NCBI GenBank assembly: GCA_951217055.1
Contig: OX578286.1
Location: 29,332,720-29,396,719 of the forward strand
Reading direction: 5' to 3'
DNA length: 64,000 bases
Origin: Gerris lacustris
Taxonomy: Eukaryota > Arthropoda > Insecta > Hemiptera > Gerridae
Shown: piece by piece, positions 13,075 through 24,200 of the stretch
Layout: each line of letters begins with the position of its first letter
How positions within the stretch are numbered: position 1 is the stretch's first letter
Position numbers and translations under genes: made by a program
Notes under the pieces: generated by a model
Databases searched by the model: none
Told to the model about the DNA's origin: nothing
Seen by the model: only the letters and a program-made list of their open reading frames with translations

Positions 13075-13910
13075 TTGTGAGAGACACCAAGGGATGTGCC
13101 ACGCAAGCGTGACCCATAGGAACTGTTCCAACATCAGACATTGCGTCATTAAGATGTTGGCTCGGCATTACGCTATGTCCTGCATCGTTTCGTCGCGTCC
13201 GACTCATCAGGGGCCCGACGATGCCCACCCAACTCTGGACCTCACACAAATATGTTGTGTAGCCTATTGCAGTGTGCAAAAACACGGTATTACATTGCTG
13301 ATGTGTTTTGCCAGCCAAGCAAGAATGGCGGTATGAGAGCACGCTCGTCTCTGATAAGTCCTATATCTGATCTTCTTGATCTAGTATAGGTCCAGAGTTG
13401 GGTGGGCATCGTCGGGCCCCTGATGAGTCGGACGCGACGAAACAATGCAGGACATGGCGTAATGTCGAGCCAACATCTTAATGACGCAATGTCTGATGTT
13501 AGTACAGTTCTTATGGGTCACGCTTGCGTGGCACATCCCTTGGTGTCTCTCACTAATTGTGTAGCCTATTGCAGTGTGCAAAAACACGGTATTACATTGC
13601 TGATGTGTTTTGCCAGCCAAGCAAGAATGGCGGTATGAGAGCACGCTCGTCTCTGATAAGTCCTATATCTGATCTTCTTGATCTAGTATAGGTCCAGAGT
13701 TGGGTGGGCATCGTCGGGCCCCTGATGAGTCGGACGCGACGAAACAATGCAGGACATGGCGTAATGTCGAGCCAACATCTTAATGACGCAATGTCTGATG
13801 TTAGTACAGTTCTTATGGGTCACGCTTGCGTGGCACATCCCTTGGTGTCTCTCACTAATTGTGTAGCCTATTGCAGTGTGCAAAAACACGGTATTACATT
13901 GCTGATCTAT
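13075..13910. repeat. Inverted arm followed by two direct 302-bp repeats
   Basis: The block at about 13078-13245 (gagagacaccaagggatgtg ... cccaactctggacct) returns in inverted orientation at about 13390-13555 and again at about 13692-13857. The motif tgtagcctattgcag recurs at 13257, 13559 and 13861, and aggtccagagttggg at 13388 and 13690, both exactly 302 bases apart. This looks like a MITE-type foldback unit that has been tandemly duplicated. The 78-130-codon open frames on both strands are the same sequence read both ways. Confidence 0.85.
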
Positions 13911-13965
13911 CAAAATTCTTTTTTTTTGGAACGAAGTTCCTTGGGTTTGAGTATCTTTTGATGCT

Positions 13966-14208
13966 GGTAGGATCTCACATTTTATATTATCATGATACAA
14001 ATTTGCGAATGGCAGTACTACCAGAGGATAGATTAGCAGTAACTTAAGCGAACAAAACGTCAACTGAGAGAGCAACTTTTGGGAAAGTTGCTCAAAAGTT
14101 GCTCTCTCAGTTGACTTTTTGTTCGCTTAAGTTACTGCTAATCTATCCTCTGGTCGTACTGCCATTCTCAAATTTGTATCCTGATAGTATAAAATGTGAG
14201 GTCCTACC
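13966..14208. mobile_element. 243-bp foldback MITE
   Basis: Arms of about 115 bases (13966-14080 and 14094-14208) are near-perfect reverse complements around a 13-base loop. The termini read GGTAGGA(T/C)CTCACATTTTA on each end when read inward. No transposase and no clear target duplication were seen, so the superfamily is unassigned. Confidence 0.85.
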
Positions 14209-14534
14209 TCACATTAGAAGTTAAGATTCTCAAATCTTTCCTCCCACATGTGAAAATAATTATTATTACATTTTGTTTCATTTTCAGACTATCAAACAAT
14301 TTATGAAATTGTCCTTTTATAAGTCTTCTGCTAAAATTAGTGGATGGATCCAAAATTGTCTGTTCTTTTTCCCTCCTTCTTAAAACCAGGGAACAAACAC
14401 ATGCAGTTTCGATTAAATCCATTTTGAAACTGATCAACTATCAACTATTTAGTTGCCCGTATGCCCTTGGTGGAGTAGTGGGCAACTGCCAGGCGACTAA
14501 ATTATATAGTCACCGAGATTAAAAGTTGTCCAGT

Positions 14535-15675
14535 GTGCGGCCACCCTTATGTCACGTTACAGCGTCTGGAGCCTGGGAGTGAATCCTTAAAAATCTACCA
14601 TCACAGACCGACCGTCACGAAATCTACCGATGACGATAACTTGAGTAAAAGATGACCAAAACTTGAGTAAAAGATTACCAATTTAAATTTAAAATTTGGT
14701 ACACATGTTTATTTTTCCAATGCTCAGGACGAGTTTGTTGGACAGGGTTGACTGCCCAAGCGAACGCGCGCAATGCTTGCGTAAACGTAAGCTTCAAATG
14801 TAAAATTGGAAATTTAGGACGGGAAAAAATGCTAACTTTATCTATTCAATGAGACAAACAACTTTTTTTGTGGGTCGATTAAGGGTAAAGATAAAGAAAT
14901 TCAACTAAGGTGAATTTTAACTATGGCTATATTTCACCCCTCTCCGGGGCATATTCATGCCTTGTCATACGATTTAAGAAAAAATTTCATGATAAATTTT
15001 AAAAAAGGAGAAAAGTTTTTTGACCTCGTAGTGGTTCCGTCATATCTTTAGTCATCATTTCGTTAATAATATAAAAATTTAAACATAAAAAACTAGGACA
15101 AAAACAGGTAAATTAAAAATTAAAAACTTAACACATAACATGGTAAACATTTTTGACTAGAATTTCTTTATCTTTATCCTTAATCGACCCACAAACAACA
15201 AAGATTAGAACGGACAAACCAAACCAGTCTATTAACTTTTTTCAATATATATATATATTTTTTTTTTTTTATAAAAACCAACACCGACACCGCTATGAAG
15301 TGTTAAAGATCGCTAAAAACTATTAAGGCGGACCTAAACATTTAAAATAGAGAAAACAACGTTTTTACCAATATCTGACGTTCTAACTTAACGATTTTAA
15401 TAAAACTTCATAAAGTATAATAAAGTTCATCGTATAAAGTATAATTGAAATAGGCATGTAAAATTGCAACCTGATGCAAGCAGAATTTTTTGTTTAGTGA
15501 AATGATATATTTTTAATTGAGCCTACTCAATTAAAAATATTAATTGAGGCCTACCACGCGGCTACCCAGGTCCGGAACAACATCATGTTCCCTAACTTCT
15601 ACAACCATCCGCTTTAACTATCAACTCATCATGATTACATTGCTAGACGCTCACTTCAATGATAAAAGAAATGAT

Positions 15676-15680
<5 letters not shown>
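14535..15680 (+). mobile_element. Dispersed repeat copy, 'aaatttggtacacatgtt' family
   Basis: Shares ordered blocks with 25205-25985 (same strand), 50940-51260 (same strand) and 52245-51730 (opposite strand): 'gatgacgataacttgagtaa', 'tttggtacacatgtt', 'tgctcaggacgagtt', 'caccgctatgaagtgttaaa', 'gatcgctaaa'. No protein coding is recognisable. A stretch near 14840-15230 is not shared and may be a later insertion. Confidence 0.65.

Positions 15681-15753
<73 letters not shown>
15681..15753. repeat. (TA)n microsatellite
   Basis: About 73 bases of uninterrupted TA. Confidence 0.97.
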
Positions 15754-15755
<2 letters not shown>

Positions 15756-16219
15756 ATACGTCTAAGGCACAAGCCCTTCCAATACTTAAACGGGAACAAA
15801 AGTAAAATGGAAATTCCTCTTTTACATTTTTTTTTCTCTCGGAGAATGTCGGTAGGGAAGAATTTATTATTCATTATTCTTGCTAAAATATATATTAATA
15901 TTTAATAGGCTCTCTAGATAGAAATAATTAAAATATTCATTGAAATCAATTTGGTACAACTTTCTCGCTTTCCATTGTTTACTTTCCCCTGTGTCAATAT
16001 TGCGATATCATCATTTATTAAATCATTTCACTTTCTTAAATGTTTTTTTTTTTTTTAAGAATAGTAAATTTTTTTTTTCAATGTTAAAACTTCTGCAAAT
16101 AGCAACCGGAGTGGTCTTTTTAGGGTCCGCAGATAAAACTGAGGACCCTTATATTTTTCTGCGATTGTCTACACGTTGTTAATGCATCTGTATCTCCGAA
16201 ATTATCCAACACAAAACTT

Positions 16220-16610
16220 TGAAGTTACGTGTAATAACCGTACAGTTATGCGTAATAACCTTTCAGTTATGTGTAATAACCGTACATTTATATGTAATAA
16301 CCGTACAGTTATTAAGATGTAAGAATTAGCAAGCGTTAAATTATGAATTATCCTTAAATTTAGTGAGGTACGGTTTAAATAAAAAACTACATAGTTTGAC
16401 CAACTAGTTTCGTGTAATTTGTACACATCATCAGGGTATAACTACAGATAATAGACAAAATATACTGAACTTAAAGTATATACATATTGACGTTAGGAAT
16501 AGGACTGTATTCCTACAGTCCTATCCTAGGATAATTCGTACAGTTATGTGTAATAACCGTACAGTTATGTGTAATAACCGTACAGTTATGTGTAATAACC
16601 GTATGTTACG
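16220..16610. repeat. 21-bp tandem repeats in two blocks
   Basis: A unit reading acagttatgtgtaataaccgt is repeated at about 16225-16315 and 16535-16605. Between the blocks are unrelated sequence and a short hairpin (ggactgtattcctacagtcc, 16502-16521). Confidence 0.85.
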
Positions 16611-16689
16611 ATTAATAACTCAAACACAGGAAAAATATAGGGAAAATAAAAAAAATCGTTATTATGATTACAAAATAATTGAATAATAA

Positions 16690-17190
16690 ATAAATAAAAT
16701 AAAACAAATAAAATAAATAAAATAAATAAAATAAATAAAATAAATAAAATAAATAAAATAAATAAAATAAATAAAATAAATAAAATAAATAAAATAAATA
16801 AAATAAATAAAATAAATAAAATAAATAAAATAAATAAAATAAATAGAATAAATAGAATAAATAAAATAAATAAAATAAATAAAATAAATAAAATAAATAA
16901 AATAAATAAAATAAATAAAATAAATAAAATAAATAAAATAAATAAAATAAATAAAATAAATAAAATAAATAAAATAAATAAAATAAATAAAATAAATAAA
17001 ATAAATAAAATAAATAAAATAAATAAAATAAATAAAATAAATAAAATAAATAAAATAAATTAAATAAATTAAATAAATTAAATAAATTAAATAAATTAAA
17101 TAAATTAAATAAATTAAATAAATTAAATAAATTAAATAAATTAAATAAATTAAATAAATTAAATAAATAATATAAATAAAATAAATAAAT
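16690..17190. repeat. 9-bp satellite (aaataaata)n with a taaattaaa sub-block
   Basis: About 55 copies of a 9-base unit. The last part (about 17058-17165) has switched to the variant taaattaaa, showing local homogenisation. Because the unit is three codons long it gives a 194-codon minus-strand frame of Phe-Tyr-Leu/Phe-Asn-Leu repeats, which is an artefact. Confidence 0.97.
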
Positions 17191-17339
17191 ATTCAAAATT
17201 ATATCTATATATAGTTATTAATTATAGTTATTAGTTTATAATATGTATCATTATTGTATAAAAGCATCTTTTATAAAAAACTACTAAAAACTAAATAATT
17301 TCTACCAACTTGTATAATATATAAAAAGCACCTCGTATA

Positions 17340-17593
<254 letters not shown>

Positions 17594-17654
17594 ATTCCTA
17601 TTCTGTTTTGCTTTGAGACACATTGTCTAATTTATTTTATTTTCAACTTGTTTG

Positions 17655-18060
17655 CTTCCAAGCTTACCGAAGGTAAAGGAAGCATTGGAATCATTCTCAA
17701 GATCAAACATTTTTTTATGTCTGCTAATTCAAAAATTCCAAGACAGAAACTCGTTGCAGTTGTCAAGAACCAGTTCTATTCCCGTGTCTATCTGTCTTTC
17801 GGTCCAACAGTTGTTTGCAATTTTTTGAAACAACATATCTTAAAAACAACTAATTTTTCTCTCGATTTTAATAAAAATGTAGGTGGTTAATGGTTATTTA
17901 AGTGGCTCTAATGTCACCCTACTGGAAATATAAAAAGTTTCAATAAACAACTCTTTCAATTATTTTTAGTATGAAATGGCATAATTTTATATTTATGTGA
18001 CCATTTTTCCAACGATAGGATGCGAGGAAGCTATGTGCCACACTATGTTTTTAATAAATA
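17655..18060 (+). repeat. Dispersed-repeat copy (CTTCCGAGC family)
   Basis: Begins with 'gcttccaagcttaccgaagg', continues with 'ttccaagacagaaac' and ends with 'aggatgcgaggaagctatg' at about 18014. The same end block is found at 21345 and 51307. Confidence 0.65.
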
Positions 18061-18148
18061 CTGTTTATTTGCAACATTATACACAATATATTACAAGCAG
18101 TACGGATAATTTTAAGGTTTTAAAATTATTTTTTATTTGATGTTTCAG

Positions 18149-18204
18149 GGTGCCGAAGCAGGTGGATGAAGCGGTTTTTACAATAAATGGCAAATTGTAC
18201 CGAG
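18149..18204 (+). CDS. Aldehyde oxidase exon (first seen)
   Basis: Encodes VPKQVDEAVFTINGKLYR, the first beta strand of the plant-type ferredoxin domain (FTINGK is family-typical). The acceptor is tgtttcag and the donor gtaaga. The leading base g completes a codon from an upstream exon, and the same frame reads a TGA just upstream, so the initiating Met lies in an earlier exon I could not locate. Confidence 0.88.
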
Positions 18205-21200
18205 GTAAGATATCTTAGTTAGTAGACTGAATGTCATAGGTGATTCGGCTGTATGTCTGTAGGTGATCCAGCTGTATGTAATCCGGTGGTGACTGCATCA
18301 TAGTATATTTAGGTTCCTAGTTTAACCTTTCTAGTCTTAAGGCATCCTCAGGGGTGTATATGTTGCTCTAACGATAGTAACAGCATGAACTAGAAGTATT
18401 GGCTGAAAGCTAAAGCTTATATCCTTATCCACTCCTGAAAATGCCTTCTATGCTAAAGACATCCTCAGGGGATGTAAATGTTCCTCTAACGATAGTAATA
18501 ACATGAACTAGAAGTATTGGCTGACAGCAAACATTTATATCCTTGTCCATTCCAAAAGATGTCACCAATGCAATAGGTATCCTCAAGAGTCAAAGGTCTA
18601 AATGTTGCTCTAATGCTATAGTCTAGGTAAAGACTTAATTAATGGGGCTTATTCTTATAAGGTTTTGAACATTCACAACTACTATAACATTCACAACACT
18701 TATAGTCCAGGAGATAGCGTGCAAAAAAGTGTATGAAAAACATCAAGCTAGAATTTTGTGTATAAGTTAATCTTTTAGTGCCTTTTAAGAATATGTGGTC
18801 AGCTAAGTTCGTGCCTATACCTTGACAATAGGCATTTGAAAAAAACAACCCGGTGGTGACCGGCCATGTCCCACCAATTTCGGTAGGCAATGTGATTTTC
18901 ATGGTCTTGAGTACAGAATTAATTAGTAGACCAAAAATCAAGTTGATGTTAGATTGTCACTTAATAGGAGACCACTTTGATTTGGAGTAATATTTGAATA
19001 ACTAAGCTATCAAGTGACAAACTAACATCAACTTGATTTTCGGTCTACTAACTAATTTTGTATTCAGGATTATGAAAATCACTTTGTCCACCGAAATGGG
19101 CGAGACATGGCCGACCTCCGCCGGCTTTTTTTTATTTCAAATTGGCAATGAATGTTCCGCAGACGAACTTTTTTTTTTTCTTTTTTTTCTTTCCGGGGGG
19201 CTTTTACACCCGAAGACTCAGGCCACTTAGGTGGGCCCATCGAACGAACCCGGGTTAGGGACCGAACTCTTCACATTATTGCAAGGATCTTATAAAGGGG
19301 ATAGAGGGTTGAGGCAAAAAGTGACCCCATGAAGATATATGTAAAATATTAGCTCCAATGGGACAAATTACCTTCCTCTTGGTTATAGGTTACCAAGAAT
19401 TTGTTTATAGTGTCAGGTTATAACCTGTTAAAAAAGGTAATTTGTCCCAGTTCAAAGGTCGTGGAGCATGCGCAGTATGATTTTTTCTCCAATTTCTCTT
19501 ACTTTCATGGGGTCACTTTTTTGCCTTAAACCCCTTCTTAACATTACATCCGCTTTATATAAGATCCTTGCATTATTGTGAAGATGTAGTCGGTAACCAT
19601 GACTCCCCTCCTGGTTGTATCACAACCAGGAGTGCCATCATTTTGGTTTCCAGGCCGAAACCTGGTGGTGCCACTCTTTCGAGGAGCTTCCCATTTATTT
19701 AAACAATACTGGGTTGACATTGAGCGGAGGGCCCGGTCCGGGAATTGAACCCAGAGCTGTGGTCAGAAGCGTTCACCCATCCATCTACTGACCCTGCTCG
19801 AGGCTGCTTAACTTGCGTTATCACACGGCAAGCGCGCTAGCCTCTGAGCCACCCAGGCCCCCCAGACGAACTTAGCCGACTACATATTTTTAAAAGGCAC
19901 CAAAAGATTAACTTATGCACTTCAACTTAAATCAAAAGAAAAAAAAACAAAAGATAAGTCAGACACGTTTTTACACGCTATCTCTTGGACTATTAAATAC
20001 ATTCACAACTATTATAAACATTTCCAACTCTTAAAAGCATTCTCAACACTTATAAAAAAATGGTATTAACGAGGTTTTTTTTGGAATGCATAGATTAAAT
20101 TGTCTCTTATAATCATTTCACAACTCTTATAGACACTTCACAACTCTTAAACATTTACAACTAATATAAAAATTGCACAACTATTACAAACAATAATAAT
20201 ACAGAGGTTGCTTTGAATATATTAAATCATAACTAAATTTACAATAACTAGGTTATTGAATGTTTGTTTGTGTCTTATTTTAACAGCTGGTAAAGGTCTT
20301 CCGGTGAACATGTCTCTGAACACTTACATCAGGGACCATGCCTTGCTCACCGGTACTAAATACATGTGTAAGGAAGGTTCATGCGGCTGCTGTGTGGTCA
20401 ATATCCGGTACAAGGACAACCCCACCAAGGAGATCATGAGCTTCGCTGCTAACTCAGTAAGTATTCAGTATAAGTACGCAAATCATGCTGGTTAGTTTGT
20501 TGATTTGCAATATTTAGGAGAGGCGATGTGAACAGGTAAAAAGCAAAACAAAATACAAAAGTTTGTCTTGCCTTTCTTAAACAAAGGATGAACATTTTGT
20601 GTTCATTGTGCTAATAATCTATGAGCTAAGCTAGAACCTGTTCTCTATGCTGTATCTTAAGGCCATGAAATCGGGAGAACAAAAATATTTACTCTTAAAC
20701 TCAAGTAGCACAACTGATCCAAAAGACATCCCTGGGATATCTTTTGTCCAGATTTTATCCTTTCCATGGGTTTCCCTATTGTTATCCCGTTTTGGATGCC
20801 TCATTGGGTTATCCTAAGTGTGACCTATGTATATCCTTAATGGGATATCCAGTTAAGGGTATCTTATGGACATCCAGTTAGGGGTATCTGATTAGCGTTA
20901 AAGGTATCCTTAGCGGGATATTCAGTAAAGGTATCATCCTAGGGACGTCTTTTAGCGGGGTCCTATGGGTATCCTGTTAGTTATCAGCTAGATCAATTAC
21001 AGTATAAATACATAAGATTATTGTCTCAACTCTTCATTCATTTAAAAATTTGCATTTTAAGCATCCAAAATAAGTCCAAAAACAGTCCCTACTGGATATA
21101 CCATGGAAGCCCCATGGAAATTAGAAGGGCGGGCATTGCGGGTCAGCCATAAGACATCCAGAAGAAAAAATTCTACCCGACGCAGGATGTGCCAATGGAC

Positions 21201-24200
21201 CAGTAACTGGTCCTGTAGATATCCTAGGAACAAAGTCGTGCTACTTGGGAAATAGCGTTTTTTAACTTCTGCTTCCGAACTTTTCGAAGATAAGCATCGT
21301 GAAAATTCTGAAGAAGTAAATCTCATGTGACCATTCGTACAATGATAGGACCTGAGGAAGCGATGTGGCACATTAATTGGCAGACTATTAATCTTAATAG
21401 TCTGATCAGCACAAGATTAGGTAATAATAGGACAGGAAACGGTCAGATTATTTATCTTCACGTTGAGTAGGTGTATAAATCCATGTTGAGGAGTTTCTTT
21501 ATGTAAACCAACATTGTTCCCATGCGTTGAAGATCAAAAAGTATTGCTTCCTTGTTTCCCAATCGAAATAAAAATAATCACATTTCAGCCAACATTTTGA
21601 GAACCGTGCATTGCTACAACTATTTCTGTTCATCCATTTGGAGCAGCTCTTCAAAATAGGTTTTCGTTAGCCAAACACATATGCCTTGATTTTCACCCCA
21701 TTCAAACGAAGTTTTGATCCAAAATCGCCCATTTATAAATGTTTACTAATAACAAACAAAAGTGGCAGCAGCGGGATGATCTATTTCAGGATTATATATA
21801 TGGATCCACTTCAATCCGGAATATGTTGCCGGTTAAGTAGTGGCTATGTGGACCAACAACATCTTTGGATACGTGTATCCAATGATAATGTGGCCGACAG
21901 TGATGTTGTCTGTATCCAGTGATTATTGCCTTATCTGGACTTAGCTCTAACAAAATGGAGGGAATCCGCAAATTTATACCGGGGTTAATTCAATGCTTTC
22001 ACCAACGCAGTCTATATCTTTTTGATTGACCCCTTCCCCCCCTCCTCTTTCTCAGGAAGAAAGCAAAAAATGAAATGCAAGTTCAGCGATTATACATAAT
22101 TTTTCTCCAAGAATCAAAAATCAATTTTATTTTCAATTTTGTCGGTAGTTTAAAGTGAAATATGTTTCCGCTCTAGTAATATGAAACGTAATATTATCCA
22201 CACGGTAAAACGTTTTAAACCAACATATCTTAAACATTGAGGTTAAGTGCCCCCCCCCCCCCCCCCCTTCCACCTAGACGCAATCTTTTAGTTCCAACAA
22301 AAAACCATGCACTAAAATTTAAAACTTGCTCTGCATTTTATATGAATATTTAAAGTCTGCAAGAAAAAACAACTAAATAACACAAAATTCAAACCTTTAC
22401 TGTAGAACATACATATATAATATTGCAGGCGGGAAATATAAAATGAAAATTACTCGGAAGAGCTTTTCATCTCTAGGAAATAATAATATGGAATATAGTT
22501 TTCCCCTTACGTAAGAAGAGTTAAAAAGAAAAATCATAACCTCTCTTTTTATATTTTTAGGGTCCTTAGGTAAAACACAGGACCCTTATAATTTCCTGCG
22601 TCTATCTGTCTTGTCCTTAACTCTCCTGATCTACGAAAGTTCCCGTTTTAACAGTCATGATCATGATAATTTGTCATGCGCGTTGTTAAATGAAAGAAGA
22701 TTCCACCCTGAGTACAAATATAATTGGTTTCTTTATTGTTACCAATTCATCTTTGCACTTTTTTTTACCAATTTATCTTTGCACTTTTTTTTTACCAATT
22801 CATCTTTGCCCTTTTTTTACCAATTCATCTTTGCACTTTTTTTTACCAATTCATCTTTGCACTTTTTTTCCCTCCTCTCTATTTCTTTTAATATTAACGA
22901 AAATATCTTTAAAAAAACACAGGGAAATTCTTGCATCCATAGTACGTTAACTAGGGTTTCGTGGATTATTAGGCATATACGCTATTATATATGCTGAAAT
23001 AACCTTTTAGTATTCCCCTATCAAGCCCTATATGAAAGTAAAAAAAAAAAATATAAAAATAAATTTAAATGGATGGCCTCAAAAAAACAAAAAGATTGAT
23101 CGAGTAAGGAGAGTAAAGTAGATGTTCCTTGTTCGATTCCCCGGTGGATGATAATGTTTTTTTTATCGGCAATGACAAAAAGTTAAATTAAGTAATTTTT
23201 CATCGCCCTACCATAAGGTATTTGGATGAATCATTTCAAATTTTTAGGAGAAGCCGTTATAGGGTGGTTGGGGGGGGGGGGTTTTATGGGGTGAAATTTT
23301 GTCCATAAACGCAATATTGCCGGTTAAACAAACTATAGTCATAATATTTTTAAATATGTTTGTAATCAATTCTTCAGTAGCTTTCATTTGATACCAACAC
23401 GAAAATAAATAAAAATAGTTGCAAATTTTTGCGCATTACGCATGCACATAGTAAATGTTTTACTTCTCAATATTTTCCCTATGTTTGGGCCAAAAAGTTA
23501 CACCAGTATGTCAAATTTTAAACTCTAGCGTGAACGGTTCGAGGGATATGAACCTAAGTCCGACGGACAGACACATCACACTCGGCATAAGGGTTTCGAG
23601 GTTGATCTACAAAACCCTAAACGTTATAGTTATTCTTCGTCTAAAAACAAAAAAGTTTTAAAGGAATTTTTCATAAGTCCCCTTCTCCCATTGTACAGAA
23701 AATAGTGATAATGATGAGTAACTGATTTTTAACATATAAAAAGTATTTTATCTACGATTGATACGAAATATAAACATTGTATCTCTGTTTAGATGCGTAG
23801 AAAGTGATTCTTTACGTACTTGTATTCATTGCGCATGCGAGTCTCATAGTTTTGAAGAATTCCTCTTCTTTACCACCCTAGGGTGGTAAAGAAGAGGAAT
23901 TATTCAGCTTTACGCACGATTAGCGAGTTTGTTTACATTTAACAAAACTAATTTGCTGTTCTTTTATTAAAGTAACTGTTTATATCGAGTTTTTAGTGAA
24001 AAACAATGAGTGAATCAAGTGACTTTGACGAAAATGTGGAGAATAATACTCCTCCAGAAATAAAATAATTAATTCGGCAAAAAAATACAAGAATTAATGC
24101 CATCTTTATCAAGAGAGAGATACGAACTTACATACAGCAAGTTCATTTTTTTCTGTATTTATTATATAAATCTAACAATCGTAGATAAAGTACGGTGCGC

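Larger units (their letters stand above)
18703..19992. mobile_element. Foldback element with TAGTCCAGGA ends, hosting nested insertions
   Basis: Begins TAGTCCAGGAGATAGCGTG and ends with its complement (cacgctatctcttggacta). It is flanked on both sides by TTA (18700-18702 and 19993-19995). The arms face each other around about 18985. Without the SINE inserted at 19171-19862 and its duplicated 11-mer it is about 587 bases. A related truncated copy lies in intron 14. TTA flanks are compatible with a PIF/Harbinger-type 3-bp duplication, but no transposase supports that. Confidence 0.75.

Noticed and set aside
16612..17196. 194-codon minus-strand frame of Phe-Tyr-Leu and Phe-Asn-Leu
   Set aside because: It is a 9-bp AT satellite read as three codons.
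19720..19862. tRNA gene on the minus strand
   Set aside because: It has A- and B-boxes, but they are too far apart for a tRNA and the sequence runs into a SINE body with A-tail and target duplication.
20256..20495. Stand-alone 79-residue ferredoxin-like protein
   Set aside because: It is an aldehyde oxidase exon with intron read on both sides; acceptor and donor sites bound the conserved part.
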